DNA from: Kineothrix sp. MB12-C1
GTDB taxonomy: Bacteria > Bacillota > Clostridia > Lachnospirales > Lachnospiraceae
Length of the DNA stretch: 64,000 bases
Direction: 5' to 3'
Assembly (NCBI RefSeq): GCF_030863805.1
Contig: NZ_CP132957.1
Coordinates: forward strand, 558,001-622,000
Within the stretch, counting starts at the first letter, position 1. Each line of letters begins with the position of its first letter. The position numbers and the translations under genes were made by a program. The notes under the pieces were generated by a model. The model saw only the letters and a list, made by a program, of their open reading frames with translations. It had not been told where the DNA came from and searched no databases. Of the stretch, positions 1 through 7,911 are shown piece after piece.

Positions 1-942
1 TTCAATACGTTCTTTTTGCTCTTTTAATGCCGTCTTCCCCAAATTGGATATGTATTCCACAGGAAATCCCAATCCAGATGCGCATACGATGTTCGCAGTA
101 CCATTGTTTCCTATAAAAATATTTTCAGGATTCCCCACTGCCTTTATAATTTCCTGTTCATCAATGTGATTCCCCTTTTGATTAATCATTCCTATATGAG
201 CAACAATCTTATCATTATTAATAGGAAGGAAAATGTTTTTTGCAGTCAATGTATTAACCATCTCTTGTGTGGAAATCTTTTTATCTGCCTCTTCTTGCTT
301 ACTCACTTTGTTATCGGAGCGCATAGAAATTATAAAAGCACCATTGTCTGACAGCATTTTCAATTTTTCAGAATCATCAAAATTAGAAGTAGCCGATGAT
401 GAATCATCTGAGAAAAATGCATCTAACATATTTACAAGGTTATAATTAATTTTATCCAACTCATCAGAATACTCATTGTTCACAAACATAATGGCTCCCA
501 TTTCTTGGATTTCCATTAACTCCTTGGCTGTATTGTACGCGTTTAGTCGTTTTTGAATTGCTTCATCGGCTCTTGGCATCATAAGAGCAGCACAAACTAT
601 TTTATTGGGTAATGCGCTTACTATATTCGCAATATGTGGAATCGAACCTGATCCGGTAGTCCCACCGCCAGTTGCAACAAGTAAAATTACCTTTTCTTTT
701 ATTTCACTTATTTTTTTGATGATGTCTTTATTGTTCTTTAATGCTTCAAAGGCTAATTCTCTATCACCAGCTAAACCATCGTATCCTTCTAAAACTAGTA
801 CATTTTTGGCATTTAACAATGTTTTATTATCTTGCTTTGAACCATTAATAAGGTACGAACTATAGTTTTTCTGCTGAAGACTATGCGCTACATTTTCACC
901 ACCCAATCCGATACCTATTACAAATACATCATTTTTAATCAT
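1..942 (-). CDS. tubZ: TubZ/FtsZ-like tubulin-family GTPase (3' end off window)
   Basis: The frame is open for 314 codons from an ATG at 942 to the window edge, with GGAGG about ten bases upstream, so only the N-terminal part is seen. The protein starts with a Rossmann-like strand and loop (VIGIGLGGEN, residues 8-17) and carries a glycine-rich tubulin signature GGGTTGSGS at residues 92-100, one residue longer than the usual GGGTGSG. NNEYSDELD near residue 155 sits where the catalytic T7 loop is expected. The gene is preceded by a small winged-helix gene that overlaps it by 8 bases, the order of tubR-tubZ (type III) plasmid partition operons of Bacillus plasmids and clostridial phage c-st. The role in segregating the element is inferred. 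A phage-type or other divergent FtsZ homologue is the alternative. Confidence 0.75.
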   Translation of the reverse strand, partial: MIKNDVFVIGIGLGGENVAHSLQQKNYSSYLINGSKQDNKTLLNAKNVLVLEGYDGLAGDRELAFEALKNNKDIIKKISEIKEKVILLVATGGGTTGSGSIPHIANIVSALPNKIVCAALMMPRADEAIQKRLNAYNTAKELMEIQEMGAIMFVNNEYSDELDKINYNLVNMLDAFFSDDSSSATSNFDDSEKLKMLSDNGAFIISMRSDNKVSKQEEADKKISTQEMVNTLTAKNIFLPINNDKIVAHIGMINQKGNHIDEQEIIKAVGNPENIFIGNNGTANIVCASGLGFPVEYISNLGKTALKEQKERIE

Positions 943-1192
943 TTTCTGTTCCTCCGTTTTCTATAAGTTTAATCGCTCTTGGTAATAGGTAGAAAGTATC
1001 CGCATTTGTAGATTTACAACCTCTTGCCACATAGTTACGTTCGCATAAGTTCATCATTTTACGATATGTGGTTGGTCTGGATGTGCTTGTAACGCTCATA
1101 ATCTCTTGTAGCGTCATACTTTCAAAATAACTTACGCAATTTTTCTTTTTCAGAAGTTTCATAATTACGTAATCTAATCTGTTTAATTCCAT
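935..1192 (-). CDS. tubR: Small winged-helix DNA-binding protein, TubR-like
   Basis: An 85-residue protein read from ATG 1192, which has GGAAGGAG at a good distance; the longer frame to 1258 lacks a ribosome site. It begins MELNRLDYVIMKLL and holds a probable helix-turn-helix around residues 26-50 (MTLQEIMSVTSTSRPTTY), then a wing-like segment. Its stop overlaps the start of the tubulin-like gene, implying translational coupling. TubR proteins are small winged-helix factors that bind centromere repeats (tubC) and hook them to TubZ filaments. The assignment rests mainly on gene order and size; the sequence alone only says HTH regulator. Confidence 0.6.
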   Translation of the reverse strand: MELNRLDYVIMKLLKKKNCVSYFESMTLQEIMSVTSTSRPTTYRKMMNLCERNYVARGCKSTNADTFYLLPRAIKLIENGGTEND

Positions 1193-1528
1193 TTTTACTC
1201 CTTCCTTGTAGGATATTTGTGCTTTATTGAACTGTACTTGTATTACAATTATTCTCAATTATTATTTACCAGTTCACGAAAATTCAAAAATTATAGGCAT
1301 CTCTGCCTTTTACCTCTCAATTATATTAAGCATATATAGAACTCATGTTCTTGTCAATGAAAACATCAAACGTATGTTTGTTTTTTTCTCTATCTCATAA
1401 AAATTTCTATACAATTAATAGGTCTGCTGTCTGTGCCGATTTGAGATTATTATAAGGAAACGATGAGATATAACGAACACCTTATCATTGTTTTTATTTA
1501 AAGTTTCCTTTTATATAGAAGAAACTCT

Positions 1529-1690
1529 ATTACATTGATTTTGGATTAGTGTTTACCTCCCTTTAATTTTTTGTATTTGATTGCCTCCAATAATGTAATA
1601 TTACATTATAGTCAAGCATTTTTGTAATATTTATTACATTATTTAAATTTGACTTTTTGCAGAACTTTGTAATATAATTGTATTATTACA
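1529..1690. promoter_or_regulatory. Cluster of TGTAAT/ATTACA operator or centromere-like sites
   Basis: Seven half-sites lie between the TubR-like gene and the divergent Xre gene. One is a perfect 20-base palindrome at 1590-1609 centred on TGTAATATTACA; one is TGTAAT-N4-ATTACA at 1623-1638; one is TGTAAT-N11-ATTACA at 1668-1690; a lone ATTACA is at 1529-1534. The third site overlaps the -10 box of the Xre gene, so autorepression is likely. The array could also be the tubC centromere bound by the TubR-like protein. The rest of 1259-1528 has only a GTTTCC/GGAAAC inverted pair and no gene. Confidence 0.65.
1649..1678 (+). promoter_or_regulatory. Promoter of the Xre-type gene
   Basis: TTGACT at 1649-1654 and TATAAT at 1673-1678 are separated by 18 bases and lie about 30 bases upstream of the ATG at 1712. 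The -10 box is embedded in a TGTAAT operator. Confidence 0.6.
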
Positions 1691-1711
1691 TTGTATTAAA
1701 GGGGTGAGCTT

Positions 1712-2854
1712 ATGTTGAATGAAAAAATAAAACTAAATGATAATATAAGATCTTTTATTAGGAAGGAAAGGATTGACAAAAATCTAATTACTAGTGACTT
1801 ATCAGAAGCTATTGGAAAAACTCAAGGTTGGTTATCTCAACTCGAAAATGGGCGAACAGTTAATATAACAAGAGCGGATTTTATTAATTTAATTTCAAAA
1901 ATTCATAATATCGCTAATTCTGAAGCCGAACTATATATTGAGAATTATCTTAATAAAGAGCGTGAAAAAAATTCTTTTCAGCCCAATTTTAAAAGGAAAC
2001 TATTTAAAGCAGAACTATTGAAACAGGTAAACCATTCAAAATATAAAATTAATGAATTAGAAGAAAAGAACTCTATAGAATCTGGTACGTTGCAAGAACT
2101 ATGTCGGAATAACCAAAATATTAAACCAGAAGAACGGTATAGAATTGCATTTAATGTTTTTACTACACTTGACTATATTAATCCAAAATGCATGGATACA
2201 TTTCTCTCCATGTTAGGAATACCTGTTCCTGAAGAAGCAAAAATTTATTCTTTTGATGACATTAATCAATGCTACAAGATAGATTCTGGTTTTCTCGTTA
2301 ATTGGGAGTGTAACAATTGGGGCGAATATTTAGATTATCATGAATGGGAATTACAAACATCTATAAATCAAATGGAAAATCAAGCTGATGAAACGGAATA
2401 TAGATTAAACGAAATAGAAAAGAAAAATGTCGAAATAAAAGAATACCCGTTCAAGCGAAAAAAGGAACTTAAAGATAAATTAACCGAGTCTTTTTCTATT
2501 TTATATAAAATTATTGACAACATTGATATTAACGATTATGAAAAAACTTTAAATTCCGAAAGATATCTTGAAACTCTTATAGGATTACTTACAGATAGTG
2601 ATGGAATGAAGATTTTTAGGTTATTATTTAAATATCCTATTCATAAGCTTGATCCTAAAAGTTTAAAAGATATATGTGAATTAATAGACAGTAAATTAGA
2701 TTATGAATATCATGTTCATATAAAAGAAGATGAAATTAAAGAAGCCACTTCTATAGATGATTTGTTAGAAGATTATTCCTTTTTAGCCTGTCGATATAAA
2801 CCGGAATTTTGGGGCGAATTAAATGAAATGATTGATTTCACCAAAGAGCAATAA
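1712..2854 (+). CDS. Large Xre-family HTH protein of unknown function
   Basis: A 380-residue protein with GGGGTGAG before the ATG. Residues about 10-75 form a Cro/C1-type helix-turn-helix (DLSEAIGKTQGWLSQLENGR, then a recognition-like region). The rest is not a family I recognise; residues about 220-265 are charged and probably coiled coil, and several WG/W-rich bits (NWECNNWGEYLDYHEW) stand near residue 200. The gene points away from the partition pair and has operators over its own promoter, suggesting an autoregulated control protein of the element. Large Xre proteins of this type can act in copy control, transfer control or immunity; nothing here decides between these. Confidence 0.75.
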   Translation: MLNEKIKLNDNIRSFIRKERIDKNLITSDLSEAIGKTQGWLSQLENGRTVNITRADFINLISKIHNIANSEAELYIENYLNKEREKNSFQPNFKRKLFKAELLKQVNHSKYKINELEEKNSIESGTLQELCRNNQNIKPEERYRIAFNVFTTLDYINPKCMDTFLSMLGIPVPEEAKIYSFDDINQCYKIDSGFLVNWECNNWGEYLDYHEWELQTSINQMENQADETEYRLNEIEKKNVEIKEYPFKRKKELKDKLTESFSILYKIIDNIDINDYEKTLNSERYLETLIGLLTDSDGMKIFRLLFKYPIHKLDPKSLKDICELIDSKLDYEYHVHIKEDEIKEATSIDDLLEDYSFLACRYKPEFWGELNEMIDFTKEQ

Positions 2855-2930
2855 ATAATAATTGTCTCTCTTTTCATTATTTATATCAACATGGTATGCA
2901 TTAATATAGAAGCAACGTGTCAAAACACCC

Positions 2931-2950
2931 CTGTGTCAAATTTGACACAG
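2931..2950. repeat. Perfect 20-base palindrome
   Basis: CTGTGTCAAATTTGACACAG is exactly self-complementary. It lies 77 bases after the Xre gene in the space between two convergent genes and has no T-tract, so it looks more like a protein-binding site than a terminator. Confidence 0.6.
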
Positions 2951-2955
2951 CCCCT

Positions 2956-3106
2956 AAATAGGGCATTCACTAGATTTTTTTAGTGTCTGTCCTATTTTTA
3001 TGTCGTTATTGGATTTTGCATGAGAGCTGGTGATGTTTTAAAGTACACGTCTGTAGGGAGGACGAAATTCCGTCCCCCTAATTACATTTCCCCACTTCTG
3101 GGGAAA
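2956..3106. terminator. Series of three hairpins between convergent genes
   Basis: Three stem-loops follow one another: AAATAGG/CCTATTT with an inner CACTA/TAGTG (2956-2997, then TT), GGACG/CGTCC (3056-3078) and TTTCCCC/GGGGAAA (3087-3106). They separate the plus-strand Xre gene from the minus-strand gene ending at 3123 and probably stop transcription from both sides. The T-tracts are weak, so this is tentative. Confidence 0.4.
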
Positions 3107-3122
3107 ATCTTAAGTGCTTACA

Positions 3123-4244
3123 TTATTTATTATTACCAGAATAAAACTTTCCTAAAATTTTGTCATCTGCTCTAAGTGTAGGATCAATCCAATCTGCTTT
3201 GTTTCGCGCCCACTCTATCCACTCTGGATCTGTTTCTAAAGATGAGTTTTCTAGTATGTGAACAAAATTTCGAATAGAATTTGCTCTTTCAAAATTATCT
3301 ACGAATTTCATTAGTTCATCAAATTTGGCAACTTCCTTATCATATATCTCTTTTTCTAATTTTCTCTTATAGATTATAGCTTCTTCTTTCTCCTGCTGTT
3401 CCTTCTTCTCTATACTTTTTATTTTATATACTTGAGATATTATAACCATATTTAAAAATATATCACCTAATGAATCCTCTAGTTTCTCTTCTAAAGTATC
3501 ACTTTTGCGGTAGCAATTATCTAGAACAAACGATAAATTGCCATTGAATAAGTAGGAAAACTTTCTACCTATGTTTAAATGCGCTATATCGTCTGCCTTA
3601 GGAACATAATCCACTTTTTCCTTTAGTTCAAAGATATCAAATTTCACACTTTCATCTTGTACTCTAAATGTACCATCTTCACTTAATGATCCTCCCATCT
3701 TTTTCACTGCATCAAGCAATGCATCAATGATGTGACAGGCTCTCGAAACATTTTCGTTCGAAACAACTCCCGCTATAATCGGAGGCATTTCTGAATGACT
3801 ATAATATCTATATTTATGCCTATAATCACTTGGTTTTGTATTTTTCCCGTTGTTGGATTCATGCGTTTTATTCCAGATAATTATTTTTTCCTTAATTTGC
3901 CGTACTTCTTCGCAACGATAATTACTGCTAATCTTCAATTTATTAGCAATATCAAATACAAATATCCTCTCATTCTCATCTAGAAATAGGAAGGTTTCAT
4001 CAGCAATCTTCACTAAATTATTATCATTTACTTGTGGCAATGGCTCCTTAAAAATGTCTACATCATATTTAAGCTTATTCCAGTAGGATGAACTTGGCTT
4101 TGGTACATTTAGATTTTTACATAATTTAGTTAAAAAAGACGTTGATACTTCATAGCGTTTTGCCAATTGAGTGGTCGGAGTAGCCCACACTTCTTCATAT
4201 AATCTTTCTCTATTATATAGGTGTATAATTTTAAAATAGTCCAT
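3123..4244 (-). CDS. HTH-containing protein of unknown function
   Basis: A 373-residue protein with GGGAG six bases before the ATG. Residues about 10-58 match a recurring N-terminal module of uncharacterised bacterial proteins: RERLYEEVW, then an HTH-like part (TQLAKRYEVSTSFLTKLC) and NVPKPSSSYWNKL. The remainder is mixed alpha/beta and ends in a lysine- and glutamate-rich helix (about residues 285-330). It is the last gene of a six-gene minus-strand run, 73 bases after the HExxH gene. I cannot name a function; the N-terminal part suggests DNA binding. Confidence 0.7.
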   Translation of the reverse strand: MDYFKIIHLYNRERLYEEVWATPTTQLAKRYEVSTSFLTKLCKNLNVPKPSSSYWNKLKYDVDIFKEPLPQVNDNNLVKIADETFLFLDENERIFVFDIANKLKISSNYRCEEVRQIKEKIIIWNKTHESNNGKNTKPSDYRHKYRYYSHSEMPPIIAGVVSNENVSRACHIIDALLDAVKKMGGSLSEDGTFRVQDESVKFDIFELKEKVDYVPKADDIAHLNIGRKFSYLFNGNLSFVLDNCYRKSDTLEEKLEDSLGDIFLNMVIISQVYKIKSIEKKEQQEKEEAIIYKRKLEKEIYDKEVAKFDELMKFVDNFERANSIRNFVHILENSSLETDPEWIEWARNKADWIDPTLRADDKILGKFYSGNNK

Positions 4245-4317
4245 AAATCTCCCTTGATTGGTTCAAATGAACTCAACAACACTGTGACTAACAAATAGTT
4301 TTTTATTGTATCATGAA

Positions 4318-5064
4318 TTATTTATATATTCTTATAAATAGTCTATAGTATTTATCTAATATTTCAAATAAACTAAATAGAGTTACAACGTCATCAAATA
4401 AATCTTTGCTCTCCAAATCCTTAAGTTCTTTGTCTAACTCATTGATAAATTGTTTTACCAGTTGATTGTTGATCTTGTATAGATATTCTTTTCTAACTTC
4501 TGGACTATGTGTTCTTGCCAAAAAATACGATAATAGCTTTACTAAATAAAAGAAATTATTTTTACAATAATTTTCATACCGCTTATACATATTACATGCC
4601 CATGAAATCTTTACAAATGTATCACATAATTTCGTGTCGTTAACGTCCTCAAATGAGAATGTACGTTTTTCAACAATATATTCTGTCCAAAATAATGAAG
4701 GTAAATAATATTTTATGTTTTTATTATAAAATGCATTATTATAAAGTTTAGGCATTACTACCATATCTGTAATGTGATTCATTTCATGGAAAATAGTTCT
4801 TTTGAAGATTTTATAATCATTGTTACTATACAAAGAAGACACATTGTACGTGGTTAATAAATCAGGTATTCTTGAAGAAATAATAATTTTACTAGAACCA
4901 AGTATTTTCCCATCAGAAATACTTAACATTTCGTTTTTGTCAACCAATTCTATCTCTTCTAATGTGCCTAATTTCAACTGTGACCCATATACAGTTAGAA
5001 TTTGTTCGACAATTTCATTTATAAATCTATGGTAATCTTTGTTATATAAGCAATATACTTTCAA
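4318..5064 (-). CDS. Putative metalloprotease-like protein with HExxH
   Basis: A 248-residue protein. The first codon is TTG at 5064, chosen because GGAAGGA stands six bases upstream. FHEMNH at residues 92-97 gives the zincin motif H93-E94-x-x-H97, set in a helix (KIFKRTIFHEMNHITDM). A third ligand is not obvious. The rest is lysine- and leucine-rich helix. Peptidases of this kind next to HTH genes can cleave repressors, as ImmA/IrrE does, but overall similarity to that family is not clear. It lies between the HEPN-like gene and the HTH gene in the same run. Confidence 0.6.
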   Translation of the reverse strand: MKVYCLYNKDYHRFINEIVEQILTVYGSQLKLGTLEEIELVDKNEMLSISDGKILGSSKIIISSRIPDLLTTYNVSSLYSNNDYKIFKRTIFHEMNHITDMVVMPKLYNNAFYNKNIKYYLPSLFWTEYIVEKRTFSFEDVNDTKLCDTFVKISWACNMYKRYENYCKNNFFYLVKLLSYFLARTHSPEVRKEYLYKINNQLVKQFINELDKELKDLESKDLFDDVVTLFSLFEILDKYYRLFIRIYK

Positions 5065-5113
5065 CTAATATCCTTCCTTTATGTATGAAATTATCCTTTC
5101 ATCCCCTTAAAAA

Positions 5114-5719
5114 TCAATCTATGCTAAATATAGCAATGAATTTTTTCCTTATTTCTTGATTATTCTCATCTTTTAACAATGTAATATACCTATTAAAATC
5201 TAACTGAATTGCATTCAAAAAGAGAAGGGGGTTTATTTTTATAGTATCGTTAAAATTTATTGCTAAATCAAATTTATAGTCAATTAATATTTGATTTCCA
5301 ACCATACCATTATGAAATAATCCACACCTTGCGTTTCTATAAAGATTTTTTATTAAATTATCTTCTGTATCTATATCCGTAAAAATTTCTTTAAACCCAT
5401 CACAAAAAAATTGTTCACTGTGTCTGTTGCTAGACATCCCCATTTTATATTGCTGTACACCTTCGATATAAGAAAATAATATCATAAGTGCAACAAATCC
5501 ATTATTAATAGTATTGTTATTCATATCTTTATCAATTAGTTCAGAAGCAACATCTAAAAACCAACCATTAACCTCTCTTTCATAAATCAAAATCTTGTTA
5601 TTAGTTGTTAATGGATATAGTTGTTTGTCACCGTTTTGTTCATCTACTACGCAGGTAGGTGAATGTGCATAAATATAAGGTGCTACATATAATGGGGCAT
5701 TTGATAAACTTTTAGACAT
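5114..5719 (-). CDS. HEPN-like protein with an R-x4-H motif
   Basis: A 201-residue protein read from ATG 5719 (GAAAGAGG upstream); the frame extends further upstream but then overlaps the preceding gene. RNARCGLFHNGMV gives R131-x4-H136, the catalytic signature of HEPN ribonucleases, within a helical region (FVALMILFSYIEGVQQYKMG before it). Total length and helix content suit a stand-alone HEPN domain. HEPN proteins act as RNases in toxin-antitoxin and anti-phage systems; activity here is inferred. No classical MNT nucleotidyltransferase partner lies beside it; the neighbours are a ParB-like and an HExxH protein. Confidence 0.55.
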   Translation of the reverse strand: MSKSLSNAPLYVAPYIYAHSPTCVVDEQNGDKQLYPLTTNNKILIYEREVNGWFLDVASELIDKDMNNNTINNGFVALMILFSYIEGVQQYKMGMSSNRHSEQFFCDGFKEIFTDIDTEDNLIKNLYRNARCGLFHNGMVGNQILIDYKFDLAINFNDTIKINPLLFLNAIQLDFNRYITLLKDENNQEIRKKFIAIFSID

Positions 5720-5762
5720 ATTAAATCCTCTTTCTAATAATAAGCACGAAAACAGCATTTTA

Positions 5763-6149
5763 TTAATAATCATTATAGCTTTCACATGTACAAGTATAAT
5801 CATCTTCTTCTATATAAACTGAAATAGGAATTTTTAACTTAGAAGCCGCGCATATTCTATGTCGTCCATTTGTCACCCTAAATTTCTTGCACTTGAATTT
5901 ATCACACGGCACCAGGGAAATATAAATTTTAGATTCTTCATTTCTATCATAATACCCATCTCTAATAATTTTCTGCATTAAAACTTCACACTTACATTTT
6001 GTAACATAATCGACTCCATTTAGTAAGTTATCTTTATTTTTATCTGCAGGGCACGTTTTGGTAACCAAGCAATGACATTCGTCCTTAGAAAAAGGCAAAC
6101 AAAACTCATCATATATTGGAATATAACTCTCTATAAATTTTATACTCAT
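5763..6149 (-). CDS. Small cysteine-rich ParB/Srx-like protein
   Basis: A 128-residue protein with GGAG five bases before the ATG. VTNGRHRICAASKLKIPISV (residues 92-111) resembles the core of ParB/sulfiredoxin-fold domains (G-R-H-R followed by a helix and a strand). Unusually it has 11 cysteines, three of them in C-x-C pairs (CHC, CKC, CTC), which suggests bound zinc. There is no HTH as in chromosomal ParB, so a nuclease, nucleotide-binding or modification-related role is more likely than segregation. It sits between HhH-like and HEPN-like genes. Confidence 0.55.
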   Translation of the reverse strand: MSIKFIESYIPIYDEFCLPFSKDECHCLVTKTCPADKNKDNLLNGVDYVTKCKCEVLMQKIIRDGYYDRNEESKIYISLVPCDKFKCKKFRVTNGRHRICAASKLKIPISVYIEEDDYTCTCESYNDY

Positions 6150-6179
6150 ACACTCTCCTTTTGAAAACCAGAATTCATA

Positions 6180-6734
6180 TTAGTATTTCACCTTGTTACC
6201 TTTTTCTTTATCTCTCTGATATAATATATTATCAATTCGTTCAAAAGGAATACCCGGACAATTTTCAGTATTAAACTGCCAACACCTATTTATATAATCA
6301 AGATACAACTCAATATACTTTTTATCCTTATCTTTGGACGAATATATTGGATACTCGTTGCTGGTTAACTCTCGGTACGATCTTTGGTCTATTATTGGAA
6401 ATATATTGGGATAATAAAAGTGAAGAATCGTGCTAGCAACAGCTAGTTTTATACCTTTTGAAGAAAGCAAATCCTCTATAAGTTTATATACCGTTTTATC
6501 GTTTAGAACGTCACTTGGTTTATTTAAATATCCAATAGAATTTAACATTGATATGGTTTCTTCTGAGATATGTATGCTCCTATTAAGCTTCCACAAAACA
6601 ACTTCATTTATTGCATCTATGTTTTCAATAGTATTATCTTTGTCCATACTTAAGATTCTTGACTTAATATTTGTATCGTCTGCATATGTGTTTCTGCTTA
6701 ATATCTCCCAACATTCTTCCTCCGTTATCGTCAT
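6180..6734 (-). CDS. HhH-glycosylase-like protein of unknown function
   Basis: A 184-residue protein with GGGGG eight bases before the ATG. The middle part GIKLAVASTILHFYYPNIFPIIDQRSYREL (from about residue 94) resembles the helix-hairpin-helix and catalytic Asp region of DNA-glycosylase-like proteins (here D116), but the hairpin is degenerate and there is no iron-sulfur cluster. Proteins with this xAStiLhf..P..FPIID.R pattern are common and uncharacterised in accessory DNA. It starts 17 bases after the nuclease gene stop, so the two are probably cotranscribed. Confidence 0.55.
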   Translation of the reverse strand: MTITEEECWEILSRNTYADDTNIKSRILSMDKDNTIENIDAINEVVLWKLNRSIHISEETISMLNSIGYLNKPSDVLNDKTVYKLIEDLLSSKGIKLAVASTILHFYYPNIFPIIDQRSYRELTSNEYPIYSSKDKDKKYIELYLDYINRCWQFNTENCPGIPFERIDNILYQRDKEKGNKVKY

Positions 6735-6751
6735 ATCTCTTACCCCCGCTC

Positions 6752-7762
6752 TTACTCTCCAACCATTCCGTCACCGTCTCTATCATCCATATACTTATAT
6801 AACCAATGGTCAGAATAGATAGGCATCGCGTAACCGGCAGTTTCAGCCTCGGCAATAGTCACCTTTCCATTTCCATTAGTGTCTATTGATGATAAATCGT
6901 TTTCTTCCGTTGCGACAGGTGTTTCTTCAGTTTGTTCAGCAACAACACTTTCTTGTAATGCTGCATTGCTATCTGTTTCTGATGGTTCAGACGTTTCTTG
7001 ACTCAACCCAGCATTCACTTCATCAGGATTTAAATTATCAAAATCATCTACTATGCTTTCTCCATTGATCACATATTCAAAATGGTAATGTGAAGGAATT
7101 TGAGTTGTCGAATCGGGATATGTAATGGTAGCAACAAAATTTTCACAGCCACCTGCGTCACGAATAACTTTTTCCATATATGCTTGATCTCCATGCCTAT
7201 TCAACGTGCTGTTTTGTGGAGTAATATTATAGGCATTTGAGACTCCACCTAAGGAATCTGCTATCACATGCCCTTCGTCTAAATCTTCTTGCTCAGTTTT
7301 AAGTACTTTTGCTTCATTATTATAGTATCTACCGTCAGAGTTTACAGACTCTGTTGAATCATCTTGTAAAGTGATTTTATCGGCAATAACACCTATTAAC
7401 TGCCCATATTCATTTGTAAACGCCCAATACTCTCTATCTCCATACCCGACATTTACCGCAACATTGAGTTGTCTTTCTCCCGACAAATCACCACCATCGA
7501 CTTTTATGATTTTATATGGAACTCCGTTGTACTCTATTGTTTCATCATCTGTAGAAGATGCCTGATCTTCTATGTCTACATCATCTGTCTCAGGCAGCTC
7601 TTGCGCTGAATCTTCAACTGTTGAGCCAACTATGTTATTAACACTACTACCTATTGTATTACTTTCATCACTTTCACTTCTTTTACTTGCAAAAGAACCA
7701 ATTACAAGTAACACTATTAAAATGCTTATTATTTTTCCTTTGGATGTTTTCTTAACAGACAT
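6752..7762 (-). CDS. Membrane-anchored NUC/EndA-type nuclease with C-terminal calcium-binding repeats
   Basis: Start taken at ATG 7762 (336 residues), since AAGGAGG and AGGGG lie just upstream and the longer frame would place them inside the gene. Residues about 8-26 are a hydrophobic anchor or signal, followed by an acidic linker. The non-specific nuclease domain spans about 75-240: DEGHVIADSLGG holds the catalytic His (165) and NITPQNSTLNRHG the metal-binding Asn (188). Residues after 285 contain an EF-hand-like DTNGNGKVTIAEAE and an excalibur-like DRDGDGMVGE in which the usual last Cys is Gly. The protein probably acts outside the membrane on DNA. It heads the six-gene minus-strand run. 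Confidence 0.85.
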   Translation of the reverse strand: MSVKKTSKGKIISILIVLLVIGSFASKRSESDESNTIGSSVNNIVGSTVEDSAQELPETDDVDIEDQASSTDDETIEYNGVPYKIIKVDGGDLSGERQLNVAVNVGYGDREYWAFTNEYGQLIGVIADKITLQDDSTESVNSDGRYYNNEAKVLKTEQEDLDEGHVIADSLGGVSNAYNITPQNSTLNRHGDQAYMEKVIRDAGGCENFVATITYPDSTTQIPSHYHFEYVINGESIVDDFDNLNPDEVNAGLSQETSEPSETDSNAALQESVVAEQTEETPVATEENDLSSIDTNGNGKVTIAEAETAGYAMPIYSDHWLYKYMDDRDGDGMVGE

Positions 7763-7872
7763 TTCAGTTATTCCCCTTTCCTCCTTATGTTTATTGTTCA
7801 TATTTTATCACGAAACATATTATTCTTCTACAAAATATCGACAAACCCATGGTAAATTTCGACTTAACAATG

Positions 7873-7878
7873 TATAAT
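7873..7878 (+). promoter_or_regulatory. -10 box of the zinc-ribbon gene
   Basis: TATAAT stands 34 bases before the ATG at 7912; no good -35 box is seen. Confidence 0.4.
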
Positions 7879-7911
7879 TAAGTAAAATATTTTAAAAAAA
7901 GGGGAAATATT

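Noticed and set aside
605-865. Plus-strand open frame of 86 codons opposite the tubulin-like gene
   Set aside because: It mirrors the minus-strand gene, has no ribosome site, and the minus frame shows clear tubulin motifs over the same bases.
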